Shown here in pieces: positions 14,513-22,037 of a DNA stretch of 33,661 nt. The stretch lies in NCBI GenBank assembly GCA_017621155.1, contig JAGATP010000022.1, forward strand, positions 1 to 33,661, given 5' to 3'. A program made the translations under genes and the position numbers. Position 1 is the first letter of the stretch; every line of letters starts with the position of its first letter. The notes below the pieces were generated by a model that saw only the letters and a program-made list of their open reading frames with translations, was not told the origin of the DNA and ran no database searches. This stretch comes from Clostridia bacterium. Its GTDB lineage: Bacteria; Bacillota; Clostridia; Christensenellales; Borkfalkiaceae.

Positions 14513-14761
14513 TCAGATTTCAGAGAATTCTTTAAGGGTAATATATTCTGCACCTTCAACTTATATCCTATCGTTACACGTCTCTTTCGTCTTATACATC
14601 TTCAAGTCAAATCCCGCCTCTTTGGCATACTGCAAAAGCTTTTCATGTGACGCCTTTTCGATATCAAAAACATCCATCATTACTTCAGGATATACGCTAA
14701 AATCTACAGTAGGAAAGTAATCAATCAAATTCGCTCATAATTTTTCAAAACGGCAATCCAT
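14513..14761 (-). pseudogene. Decayed small gene with two deletions
   Basis: A good ribosome binding site (AAAGGAG) and ATG (14761) open a frame that stops after eight codons at TGA. Beyond it the frame reads coding-like (NLIDYFPTVDFSVYPEV, then DIEKASHEKLLQYAKEAGFDLKMY) to a TAA at 14563-14561, and again (VEGAEYITLKEFSEI) to a TGA at 14515-14513. The short block between start and stop makes sense one frame over (WIAVLKNYER). Restoring a lost GGATT copy near the start and one A at GCGAATTTG rebuilds MDWIAVLKNYERNLIDYFP. I do not recognise the intact family. Sequencing error could explain the lost A, hardly both deletions. Confidence 0.62.
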
Positions 14762-14798
14762 TCTCTTTCTCCTTTCGTAATTCCTCTCTTTCAAGAGT

Positions 14799-14832
14799 AT
14801 TATAGAACATTAAATATGACAAAAATAGTCAT
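14799..14832 (-). promoter_or_regulatory. Possible -10 box with adjacent inverted repeat
   Basis: Minus-strand TATAAT (14804-14799) lies 38 bases before the pseudogene ATG. There is no good -35; in its place ATGAC-N7-GTCAT (14816-14832) is an inverted repeat that could be an operator or activator site. Tentative. Confidence 0.35.
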
Positions 14833-14998
14833 GATTAAAAATTTTTCCATTTTTTTGCCATTTTTTCTTCTTGAATTGTCAAACCAACTGCGACACTTTA
14901 TCGTAAAAACTTTAAAGAAGTTTCCCAACCAAAACATTTACATGCTTCCTTAATTTCTCGCCTGTTGTACTCAATCATAGATCGATCACATCAAGGAT

Positions 14999-15027
14999 AT
15001 TATCGCACATAATTTCGTTTCTGTCAA
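14999..15027 (-). promoter_or_regulatory. Strong vegetative promoter driving the island
   Basis: Minus-strand TTGACA (15027-15022), exactly 17 bases, GATAAT (15004-14999). It points into the pseudogene and the 912-residue protein gene, and is the only near-consensus promoter I see for the island. Confidence 0.75.
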
Positions 15028-15053
15028 GAGTAACTTTACAAATTGTCCACATA

Positions 15054-15098
15054 CAAAAACGGCAGGCCTCCCTCTCACGAGGCTCCCCTGCCGTTTTC
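15054..15098. terminator. Compound terminator hairpin, right copy of island-flanking repeat
   Basis: AAAACGGCAGG (15056-15066) pairs with CCTGCCGTTTT (15087-15097); an inner GCCTC/GAGGC stem sits inside. It lies downstream of the minus-strand operon ending at 15155. Outer arms, orientation and the TCCCTCT interior are shared with 9207-9253. Confidence 0.88.
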
Positions 15099-15154
15099 TG
15101 TTTCAAAATGAACTGTGACATCTATCTCCGCGATCTTTCCGCCGTTTACATGAA

Positions 15155-15631
15155 TTATCTCTTTTTTTCTTCTCTCCGATAGTATTTGTCCTTATCGAAA
15201 ATCGCCCGTTCGCGATAGACGAGGACGGGAATCACGCCGCCCTCGATGACTTCGTCGTACTCCCTTGCGGACAGAGCCTCTTCGCACTCTCTGAGGACGC
15301 CGCTTTCGTCCGTATACTCGTAAAGGACGTAGTAGGTATAATGTCCCAAAATTCTGCCACTATGGTGCGAGGAGTGATATTGCCTGCGCTTTCCTTTGAC
15401 GAGTGCGGTTGCCTCTTTTCCCTTTCGCGCGACCTCGTCCGACTTGCGTCCGTTTCGAATCTGATTGATCGAAAAAACGAGGAAAAAGACCCCGAACGCC
15501 GCAAAAAGCAGTCCGAAAAGACCGAATGCGCCCGTCATTCCGATGGCAAGCACAATGAATACGACGGAAAAGACGACCCCGAAGATTCCTCCCGGCACGC
15601 TTCCCCTTTGAAATGGCTGATTACCGTTCAC
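15155..15631 (-). CDS. Small membrane protein with two TM segments (DUF3592-like)
   Basis: A 158-residue protein with two hydrophobic segments near the N-terminus (about 15-33 and 37-55). They are followed by a soluble part with a YTYYVLYEYTDESG strand region and an EYDEVIEGGVIPVLVYRE segment, the layout of DUF3592-type membrane proteins. It starts at GTG 15631 behind GGAGGG. Its first 11 bases overlap the end of the upstream GT-C gene, so it is the last member of the same operon, ending at the hairpin at 15054-15098. Function unknown. Confidence 0.7.
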   Translation of the reverse strand: MNGNQPFQRGSVPGGIFGVVFSVVFIVLAIGMTGAFGLFGLLFAAFGVFFLVFSINQIRNGRKSDEVARKGKEATALVKGKRRQYHSSHHSGRILGHYTYYVLYEYTDESGVLRECEEALSAREYDEVIEGGVIPVLVYRERAIFDKDKYYRREEKKR

Positions 15632-17150
15632 GACACACCCTCCTTAAACCGATGAGTACGAGCGGCGCAAGCCTCCTCTTCCAACCGCAAAAACCCGTCG
15701 CCGCCGCAAGGACGAAGAAGGGCGTAAAGAGAAAGAGATAGCGCGCCCCCGCTTCAAACAAGAGCTGATAGCCCCCCACACCGACGAGCGTCAACAAAAC
15801 AATCGGGTCGCTCTCGCTGCTAAACAGATTGCCCGCAAGGCACAACAACAGGAAAATCCAAAGGAGCTGACAGAGCACTTCATAGACGTCGTAGGCCCCG
15901 CCCTCCGCGCGGAAGAAGGCGCGAAGGAGTCTGCCCAACCCGTTCGTTTCGGGAATGCCCGTGACAAACTCGCATTCGTAGCGCCAGCAGAACGCGCCGT
16001 CGCCGAAGGTGACGAGGAGCTTTTTGCACAAATGCCCCAGATAGCCGAAGAAGCCCATCTCCCCGATGCGGGAAAACGCCTCCGTTCTGTTTGCCCGCGC
16101 GCGGTCTGCGAGCGTGGCAAACGCACGCGAAAAGGCGTTGTCCTCGGCGGAATACGTGCCGTTGGTTTCCGCGTTCTGCCCCATCATAAAATAGTGCCAA
16201 AGTCCGAGCTCGGCTTCCTTATCAAAGGCAAAGGGCAGAAGTCCCGTGAGCAAGACAGTGAGAAAGAGGCCGCAAAGCGCTCCTGCCAAAAGAAGTCCCA
16301 AAGAAATCGCCCGCTCCTTTTTCCCGTCCGAAGTAAAGAGCCTGACCCCGTCCACGAGGAAAATGGCGATGAGGACGATGGCAACCGTGGGCTTGATCGC
16401 CGCGCCGATCGCAGCGGAAAGTCCCGCCAAAGCGGCGAAGGGATAGCGCGTCTTTCTCGTGCCGTCCGTCCAGAGAAAGAGGGTCAGCAGGGGGAAAATC
16501 ATGCCGTACACGTCCGAATAGGGGACGGTATTGCGGGGCGAAAAGACGATGAACGCCACGAAAATCCCGTAAAACAGCAGGGAAACCTGCGCGTTTTTGG
16601 TCACGTTCTTCGCGGTAAATGCGAGCAGGACGCCCGAACACGAGGTCAGAAGGCAACCCAAAAGAATGAGGACGAGCCGCCAATTGCCGATGGAGAGGAC
16701 TTTGCACACCCAAAGGATACCAACCTCCAGGACAGTCAGAAACAGATTGTTCGGGCAGGAGGAAAAATAGGCGACGTAATCGTCCGCGTTCTCGCCGTAG
16801 ACGATGCGGCGGGCAAACTCGGAGACGACGCCCGCGTCCCCCCTCGCATAGGCATAGAGGTGCACCATAAGCAGAATCTGCACCAAAAGGGATACGCCTG
16901 CCGTAATCCAAACCGCCCTTGCAAAGGGAAGCTCCCGCTCCTTCCAAACGAAGAGCACCGTCAAAAGGACGGCGAGGGACAGGAGAAAGAGAACGAAGTT
17001 TTCCCAAGGGAACGTCACCTTCCACGTATACGAAAAGCCGATGACGGAATCAAGCAGCAATAAAAAAAGAACAAGGCAAACGAGCGCAGTCAGCAAAATT
17101 CTGACCGCGAAAAAAATGCCTTGTTCGATGCGTTCGTGCGTTTTCTTCAT
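15621..17150 (-). CDS. GT-C-type polytopic membrane protein, probable glycosyltransferase
   Basis: A 509-residue protein with about twelve hydrophobic segments. The arrangement resembles bacterial GT-C enzymes: cytoplasmic N-terminus, first loops containing RRIVYGENADDYVAYFSSCPNN, a WTDGTRKTRYPFAAL turn, and a late loop with HYFMMGQNAETNGTYSAEDN. In related clostridial proteins the MGxNxxxNGxYxxxD pattern is conserved. It starts three bases after the stop of the MreB-like gene, within one operon. A link to envelope polymer synthesis during elongation is plausible from this context; donor and acceptor are unknown. Confidence 0.66.
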   Translation of the reverse strand: MKKTHERIEQGIFFAVRILLTALVCLVLFLLLLDSVIGFSYTWKVTFPWENFVLFLLSLAVLLTVLFVWKERELPFARAVWITAGVSLLVQILLMVHLYAYARGDAGVVSEFARRIVYGENADDYVAYFSSCPNNLFLTVLEVGILWVCKVLSIGNWRLVLILLGCLLTSCSGVLLAFTAKNVTKNAQVSLLFYGIFVAFIVFSPRNTVPYSDVYGMIFPLLTLFLWTDGTRKTRYPFAALAGLSAAIGAAIKPTVAIVLIAIFLVDGVRLFTSDGKKERAISLGLLLAGALCGLFLTVLLTGLLPFAFDKEAELGLWHYFMMGQNAETNGTYSAEDNAFSRAFATLADRARANRTEAFSRIGEMGFFGYLGHLCKKLLVTFGDGAFCWRYECEFVTGIPETNGLGRLLRAFFRAEGGAYDVYEVLCQLLWIFLLLCLAGNLFSSESDPIVLLTLVGVGGYQLLFEAGARYLFLFTPFFVLAAATGFCGWKRRLAPLVLIGLRRVCRER

Positions 17151-17153
17151 GAC

Positions 17154-18140
17154 TTATACTTCGGCTTTGACTCGATGCAACAGCACGGGATCGCCTACGA
17201 TTCTGCCGCCCCCCAAAATGACGGACATCTGCGGCTCTTCGCCGACGTGAACGTCCATCTGGAGCTGATTTGCAAAGTATTCTCTGATTCCCGCGATCTT
17301 CGCCGTTCCGCCCGCAAGGAGAATGCCCTTTTTGCGGATGACTGCCGAAACTTCCGCGGGAAGCTTGCCGAGGACGAGGAGGGCGTATTCGATGATCTTG
17401 TCGATGTGCGTCTGCAAGGGGAAATACAGGTCGGGCGCGTAGACGACCTTGGAGCAGGGTTTGCCCGTGGTAATATCCCGTCCGCTGACGACCATGCTCT
17501 GGTTGTCCGTATCGAAGAGAGAGCCTACCGTGAGCTTGACCTTTTCGCTCGTTAAAGAGCCGATTTTGATGTCGTACAAATCGGCGAGGTGGTCGATGAT
17601 GTGCACGTCAATGCTGCCGCCGCCGATGTTCATGGAAATGCCCGCGATGATGCCGTCCGAGGAGAACGCCGCGATGTCCGTCACGCCGTGACCGATGTCG
17701 ATGCAAAACGCGGGTTCGTATTCGGAGAAGGAGACGTCGTCGCCCAAGCCCGCGAGAATGGGGCTTTCCACAAAGGAAACCTTGCGGAACGCGCATTCGT
17801 CCGCAATCCGCTGATAGACCTTTTCCGTCGCCTTGTCAAAGCCGCAATGGACGCAGAACACCGCTTCCGCGCCGTTCTTGACGCCCGCCTTGTAGAGAAA
17901 GCTCTTGAGCATGTTGACGGCGACCTTTTCGTTGACGATTTCTCCCTCGAAAATGGGGAAGACGATGGTCGTATAGTCGGACGTCTTGCCGATTAAGCGC
18001 TTGGCGTCCTCGCCGATCGCCTTGACGGTGGAATCGGCGGTATTCATCGCCACACAAGAAGGCTCAGAAAGGACGATGCCGCTCCCTATCTTATAAATTT
18101 TGGTGACAGATGACCCGAGATCGATTGCAATTTTATTCAT
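17154..18140 (-). CDS. MreB-like actin-family protein
   Basis: A 328-residue actin/HSP70-fold protein. Visible nucleotide-site motifs: phosphate 1 IDLGSSVTKIY (6-16), phosphate 2 CIDIGHGVTDIAAF, and the adenosine motif LLAGGTAKIAGI. MreB relatives form membrane-bound filaments that guide cell-wall synthesis. Length fits, but the sequence is divergent: shorter N-terminus, several changed family residues, and no neighbouring mreC/mreD. It may be a paralogue rather than the main shape protein. Its ATG overlaps the Maf gene by eight bases, and a GT-C gene follows after three bases, so all are probably co-translated. Confidence 0.75.
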   Translation of the reverse strand: MNKIAIDLGSSVTKIYKIGSGIVLSEPSCVAMNTADSTVKAIGEDAKRLIGKTSDYTTIVFPIFEGEIVNEKVAVNMLKSFLYKAGVKNGAEAVFCVHCGFDKATEKVYQRIADECAFRKVSFVESPILAGLGDDVSFSEYEPAFCIDIGHGVTDIAAFSSDGIIAGISMNIGGGSIDVHIIDHLADLYDIKIGSLTSEKVKLTVGSLFDTDNQSMVVSGRDITTGKPCSKVVYAPDLYFPLQTHIDKIIEYALLVLGKLPAEVSAVIRKKGILLAGGTAKIAGIREYFANQLQMDVHVGEEPQMSVILGGGRIVGDPVLLHRVKAEV

Positions 18141-18687
18141 AGTTTACCTCTGCCTGCCTGAGCAGGTCTTTGACGATTTCGATGGGAAGCCCCACCACAT
18201 TTGTATAACTGCCCTCATAAGAGGAGACGATTCCCCCGTCCTGAATGCCGTAAGCCCCCGCCTTGTCCATGGGAGAGCCCGTCGCAATGTAAGACAAAAT
18301 CTCCTCTTTCGAAAGGGGAAACAGCCTTACCTTGGTTTCCGCAAACGCCGAAAAGCGCTTGCCCGCGGCAATCAGACACACCCCCGTAAAGACGGAATGC
18401 TCTGCACCCGAAAGGGAAGAGAGCATGGAAAAGGCGTCCTCTTCCGATTTGGGCTTTCCCAAAATTTTCCCGTCCTTGACGACGATGGTATCCGCGCCGA
18501 GAACGGTGTCCTCGGGGTGAAGCTTTGCCACGCTTTCCGCCTTTTGCCTTGCGAGGGAAAGCACAACTTCCGAAGGGGTATTCCCCGTCGCTCGTTCCTC
18601 TTCTCTCGAAGGAAGGACGGCAAAATCCGATACAATCTCTCCCAAAAGCTCTTTTCTGCGGGGAGAGGCGCTTGCCAAAATGAACAT
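18133..18687 (-). CDS. maf: Maf-like nucleoside triphosphate pyrophosphatase
   Basis: A 184-residue Maf protein that hydrolyses non-canonical or excess dTTP/UTP-type nucleotides to the monophosphate. The N-terminal signature FILASASPRRKELL (2-15), GADTIVV with its acidic residue, the GKPKSEEDAFSMLSSLSG stretch and the C-terminal DKAGAYGIQDGG motif are all present. The ATG at 18687 is used because the family begins exactly there; in-frame upstream sequence runs into the ppx gene. No clear ribosome binding site is seen, only a hairpin just upstream. It overlaps the MreB-like gene by eight bases, a pairing also seen near the mre locus in other Bacillota. Confidence 0.92.
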   Translation of the reverse strand: MFILASASPRRKELLGEIVSDFAVLPSREEERATGNTPSEVVLSLARQKAESVAKLHPEDTVLGADTIVVKDGKILGKPKSEEDAFSMLSSLSGAEHSVFTGVCLIAAGKRFSAFAETKVRLFPLSKEEILSYIATGSPMDKAGAYGIQDGGIVSSYEGSYTNVVGLPIEIVKDLLRQAEVNYE

Positions 18688-18700
18688 AATAAGTAGTCGG

Positions 18701-18729
18701 AAAGCACAATGCGGATTGCATCGTGCTTT
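18701..18729 (-). promoter_or_regulatory. Intergenic RNA hairpin between ppx and maf
   Basis: In the minus-strand RNA, AAAGCACGATGC pairs with GCATTGTGCTTT (12 pairs, one G-U) around AATCC. No U-run follows, so it is not a classic terminator. It may be a processing or stability element separating ppx from the rest of the operon. Confidence 0.6.
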
Positions 18730-18734
18730 GAATT

Positions 18735-20249
18735 TTACAGAATTTCGAGATTCTTGCGGAAGGCGCGCTTGAATTCGAGCCCTGCGTTCAGCGCATCTCT
18801 GATTTCGAGGGTGACGTCCCCTTCCACTTCCGTCTTCATGATGACGGAATCGCCGAGCACGTCGCAGTTGAGCCCCTTGACCGCACCCGAACGGCTTCGG
18901 TCGAGGCTTTCCGCAATGCGGAGCATGACGCCGAGCTTCTTGACCGCGTCGAGATCCTCCTCGTAGACGATATCCTTGTACTTCATCCATTCGTTGACGT
19001 TAAAATCGTCCTTTTTGTGGAGTCCCGCCACGAACGCCGCCAACACGATTTCGCGGTGGGAAACGCCGTACAGCGTGGAGTTGAGGATCATATATTGGCT
19101 GTGCTTGGGGTGATCGTAATACTTAAACCGCGTGCCGCAATCGTGCAAAGTCGCCGCAATTTTCAATACCTTGAGGTATTGACGGGGGAACTTGTGCAAA
19201 ACCCGAAGCTGCTTGAAAAGCTGAATGGAGAGCGATACGACGTGTTCGACGTGCTTGCTGTCCGAGCCGTAGTACTTGACGAGGGACAAAAGGCTGTAGT
19301 TGAGGACGTCCGACACGGGCTTTTCCACCGTTGCGGGGAACGCCTGGTTGAACATGATGCCCTCCCGAAGTCCCGCGCTGCTGATGGCAAAGGACTGAAG
19401 ATTCACATAGCGCATAAACGCCTTGATGATGGCGAGCGCCGCGGGAAGAATGTCCGCACGGGAAGAGGAGATGCCCTTGATCTTCTTTCTCTTGTCGATG
19501 TCGAGCACCTTGACGGTGTTATAGATAAAGTCGAAATCCTCGCCGCTCAGCGAATAGTTGTGAACGGTATCGAGGGGGTATTTTTTGATCATCTTGCTGA
19601 TCTTGAACACGCTCCGGAACGATCCGCCGACGCCGATGAGCTGCACGTCGGGATCGAGCTCGTTGAGCCAGGAGATATTCTTCAGCTGCTCGGTGAAGAA
19701 CTCCTCGATCTTCGCCGTCTCTTCCTCGGGCTTGACGCCCTCTCCCGCAAACAAGTCGGTGAGCGTCACCGCGCCGAAGGGAAGGGTCTCGTGCGCCAGC
19801 ATGTTTCTCCTGTTGTAGTAGACGATCTTGGTGCTGCCCCCGCCGATTTCGAGGATGAGTCCCTTGGGCACGTCCATCGTGTTGATGACCCCGCGATAGA
19901 CCAAGGTCGCCTCGTCCTCCGCGGAGAGGACGGAAATGCGGATGCCGCAGGTCGCCTGAATTTCATCGAGGAAGGAGCGCTGATTCTTCGCCCTTCTGAC
20001 GGCGGCAGTCGCCACCGCGATGATACGAGTGACGCCGCTCGCGTCACAGAGCTTTTTGAACATCTTTAAAGTCTTGATCGTTTCCGCTACTCTCTGGGGC
20101 TTCAAAAACCCGTCGCGCTCCATATCCTGACCGAGACGAACGGATTCTTTGAGTTCGTCGACCACCATAAAAAAACCGTCTGCAAACAAATTGACAATGA
20201 CGAGCCGGGCGGAATTGGATCCTAAATCAATAATGCCGATTTTTTCCAT
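18735..20249 (-). CDS. ppx: Ppx/GppA-family exopolyphosphatase
   Basis: A 504-residue phosphatase of the exopolyphosphatase/guanosine pentaphosphatase family. It releases phosphate from polyphosphate or, in some members, from pppGpp. Residues 1-300 hold the actin-like fold: IIDLGSNSARLVI (6-18), VATAAVRRAKN, and LEIGGGSTKIVYY (phosphate loop). The C-terminal part carries an HD-type helical domain (AATLHDCGTRFKYYDHPKHSQYMI region), as in the longer Ppx forms. The ATG at 20249 follows AGAGG. It heads a probable five-gene minus-strand operon to 15155. The family does not settle which of the two substrates is used. Confidence 0.9.
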   Translation of the reverse strand: MEKIGIIDLGSNSARLVIVNLFADGFFMVVDELKESVRLGQDMERDGFLKPQRVAETIKTLKMFKKLCDASGVTRIIAVATAAVRRAKNQRSFLDEIQATCGIRISVLSAEDEATLVYRGVINTMDVPKGLILEIGGGSTKIVYYNRRNMLAHETLPFGAVTLTDLFAGEGVKPEEETAKIEEFFTEQLKNISWLNELDPDVQLIGVGGSFRSVFKISKMIKKYPLDTVHNYSLSGEDFDFIYNTVKVLDIDKRKKIKGISSSRADILPAALAIIKAFMRYVNLQSFAISSAGLREGIMFNQAFPATVEKPVSDVLNYSLLSLVKYYGSDSKHVEHVVSLSIQLFKQLRVLHKFPRQYLKVLKIAATLHDCGTRFKYYDHPKHSQYMILNSTLYGVSHREIVLAAFVAGLHKKDDFNVNEWMKYKDIVYEEDLDAVKKLGVMLRIAESLDRSRSGAVKGLNCDVLGDSVIMKTEVEGDVTLEIRDALNAGLEFKRAFRKNLEIL

Positions 20250-20352
20250 TGCAATACCTCTGACACGGAAATCCGTGCGTAAACAAGAAAGAATTGAAAA
20301 ACTGATAACGTACAGAATGGTCTATTCTTCACATATTCAATATAACACAGCT

Positions 20353-20381
20353 ATTTTAACACAGGTTTTCCGTTTTGTCTA
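20353..20381 (-). promoter_or_regulatory. Probable promoter of the ppx operon
   Basis: Minus-strand TAGACA (20381-20376), a 17-base spacer ending TGTGT, and TAAAAT (20358-20353), about 100 bases upstream of ppx. The -35 has one mismatch to consensus. The long leader between has no recognisable riboswitch. Confidence 0.5.
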
Positions 20382-20443
20382 GACCTTTTTGAAAAATTTT
20401 TGCAAAATTTACATGAAAATTTTTGAAACGAAGGCAGTCGGGA

Positions 20444-20469
20444 CAAAAAAACCGAGGCAACGCCCCGGT
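20444..20469 (-). terminator. Intrinsic terminator of the permease-HAD operon
   Basis: In minus-strand RNA ACCGGGGC pairs with GCCTCGGT (8 pairs, one G-U) around a 3-base loop, followed by six or more U (20450-20445). It lies 19 bases past the HAD stop codon. Confidence 0.88.
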
Positions 20470-20487
20470 CATTCTTTGTATTATACT

Positions 20488-21132
20488 TTATAAGGAAAGA
20501 AGAAGCTTCGTAAGAGAAGAAAAATCCGAAACGACGAAGTCCGCTCCCGCGTCTTTTAATTCGTTTTCCTCCGCATAGCCCGTCTCGATTCCGATCACCT
20601 TGACGCCGCATTCCTTCGCGCCAAGCACGTCGTGCTTCCGATCTCCTACCATCACGACGTCCTCTTTCGAGGCGCCCAGAAGGCGAATCGCCTCCTGCAT
20701 GACGAGCGCCTTCGTGCCGAGAGAGCCGTCTAATCCGCTTCCCGTCACGACCTCGAAATAGGGCTTTAAGCCGAACTTTTCGATAATTTGATCAACGAAC
20801 GCCTTCGGCTTGGAAGAGGCGACCGCCATGCGCTTGCCCTTTGCTTTAAGGGCATCCAGCATTTCGTATACGCCCTCCAAAGGGACGTTCTCCGCCCAGC
20901 CGATCTTTCCGTAGCGCTCCCGATATTTTCGGATGGCATAGGGAATCCGATCTTCGGGAAGCCCGTAAATTTCCCGAAACGAGTAGGAAATCGGAGGGCC
21001 GATGCAGTTTCTCAGTTTTTGCGGATCGTCGTCGAAAACGTCGCAAGCCTCCAGGGCGTATAAGATGCTCTTGGTGATGCCTTCATACGGATCGGTCAGC
21101 GTGCCGTCCAAATCAAATAAAATCGTATTCAT
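20488..21132 (-). CDS. HAD-family phosphatase (phosphoglycolate-phosphatase-like)
   Basis: A 214-residue HAD hydrolase. Motif I is FDLDGT (6-11, nucleophile Asp7 and acid/base Asp9), motif II is VASSKPK, and motif III/IV is VGDRKHDVLGAKECG. A small helical cap (residues about 15-80) places it with the phosphoglycolate phosphatase/5'-nucleotidase-like subfamily; substrate cannot be told. Its ATG overlaps the stop of the upstream permease gene (ATGA), so it is third in an operon with two half-size TauE/SafE proteins. A terminator follows directly. Confidence 0.85.
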   Translation of the reverse strand: MNTILFDLDGTLTDPYEGITKSILYALEACDVFDDDPQKLRNCIGPPISYSFREIYGLPEDRIPYAIRKYRERYGKIGWAENVPLEGVYEMLDALKAKGKRMAVASSKPKAFVDQIIEKFGLKPYFEVVTGSGLDGSLGTKALVMQEAIRLLGASKEDVVMVGDRKHDVLGAKECGVKVIGIETGYAEENELKDAGADFVVSDFSSLTKLLLSL

Positions 21133-21506
21133 GCCTCTATTTTATCCGATTTTTTCCCATTTGTAAACTGTATGACGGACAAAAAAATCAAAAAAAATCC
21201 AAATCCCTTTTTTAGGAGGTCGCCGTCGAGGAAAAGCGAGCACAAGCTCCCCGCAAGGCTTCCCGCAAGCGCGGGCAAAATCAGGGCAAGACTCCCCTCT
21301 TTTTGGACGAGTCCGCTCTTCTCGTGCTTGAAGAGCGCGATAGAAGCCATGGGGAGAAAGGAGAGAAGGTTGCAAAGCTGCGCCTCCTTTTGTCCCACCT
21401 TAAGGACGAGAGTCAAAAGGGGAATGAGGAGAGTGCCGCCGCCCATTCCCATGCCGCCGGGGATTCCGCCCAAAAAGCCCGCCAGAAAATACGCATAAAA
21501 ACTCAA
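21129..21506 (-). CDS. TauE/SafE-family permease, second half
   Basis: A 125-residue membrane protein with about four hydrophobic segments and the TauE/SafE repeat motif (GGIPGGMGMGGGTLLIPLL). The family exports sulfite or organic anions. I place the start at TTG 21506: it overlaps the upstream stop in TTGA and sits eight bases behind GGGGGTGAGG; the ATG at 21563 lies far inside the upstream gene. Full-length TauE proteins are about 250 residues with two such repeats, so this and the preceding gene are two halves made as separate chains. It overlaps the HAD gene by four bases. Confidence 0.78.
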   Translation of the reverse strand: MSFYAYFLAGFLGGIPGGMGMGGGTLLIPLLTLVLKVGQKEAQLCNLLSFLPMASIALFKHEKSGLVQKEGSLALILPALAGSLAGSLCSLFLDGDLLKKGFGFFLIFLSVIQFTNGKKSDKIEA

Positions 21507-21874
21507 AAGAGAAGCCTCACCCCCACGAAGAACATGAGAAGGGAAAAGACGAGCCGCACCCATTTCTCCGGCAGAATAAAAAGGAGCTTTGCCCCGAGCA
21601 ATCCGCCGAGAATGTTTCCGAGCATGACGGGAAGAAGCAGGGAAAGGGAGACGCGGACGGAAAAGAGATAGACGGCGGCGGAGAGGACGCAGAGCGGAAG
21701 AATGAGAAAGAGCGCAGTGGCGTGGGCAACCTTCGGAGGATAGGATAGCCGCTGTAAAATGGGGACGAGCACCATGCCCCCTCCGCCGCCGAACAGGCCG
21801 TTTGCGACGCCCGTCAAGAGCCCTCCCGCTCCCTTTCCGATGTATGATCTCTTCCCCGATTCGTTTTCCTGCAT
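21503..21874 (-). CDS. TauE/SafE-family permease, first half
   Basis: A 123-residue protein with the first TauE/SafE repeat (GGLLTGVANGLFGGGGGMVLVPIL) and about four hydrophobic segments. ATG 21874 with GGGGAAAG upstream is preferred; a version 17 residues longer starts at 21925 but has no better ribosome binding site. It is translated together with the next gene (four-base overlap). The two half-size proteins probably assemble as one transporter of the family; substrate unknown (sulfite-like anions in characterised members). Confidence 0.78.
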   Translation of the reverse strand: MQENESGKRSYIGKGAGGLLTGVANGLFGGGGGMVLVPILQRLSYPPKVAHATALFLILPLCVLSAAVYLFSVRVSLSLLLPVMLGNILGGLLGAKLLFILPEKWVRLVFSLLMFFVGVRLLF

Positions 21875-21956
21875 TTCTTTCCCCGTTTTTACTAGGAGTT
21901 TTTGCAACTTACAGAAAAATATCACAAATTTTTTTGAAAAAACGAACGATTAATAC

Positions 21957-21985
21957 TTGCCAATCTTCGCAAATTATATTACAAT
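21957..21985 (+). promoter_or_regulatory. Promoter of the large lipoprotein gene
   Basis: TTGCCA (21957-21962), a 17-base spacer and TACAAT (21980-21985), about 52 bases upstream of the ATG at 22038. A vegetative-type promoter. Confidence 0.75.
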
Positions 21986-22037
21986 AGTGAGGTATAAGTA
22001 TTGGTTTCCTATATAATAACTGAAAAAGGTAGCAAAT

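Larger units (their letters stand above)
14762..15154. other. Intergenic region upstream of the island genes
   Basis: About 390 AT-rich bases without a supported gene. It holds one strong minus-strand promoter (14999-15027), a second possible -10 box beside an inverted repeat (14799-14832), and the terminator repeat (15054-15098). A 26-codon minus-strand frame starting at an ATG near 14978 (MIEYNRREIKEACKCFGWET...) lacks a ribosome binding site; it may be another gene scrap. Confidence 0.6.

Noticed and set aside
14729..14761. In-frame TGA of the broken gene as a selenocysteine codon
   Set aside because: The residues around it make sense only in another frame (WIAVLKNYER), and restoring two deletions explains the stop. 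No SECIS-like stem is evident.
9348..15154. Prophage or integrative element
   Set aside because: No integrase, transposase, terminase, portal, relaxase or tRNA attachment site is seen; the tRNA cluster is 9 kb away. Called an island of unknown mobility instead.
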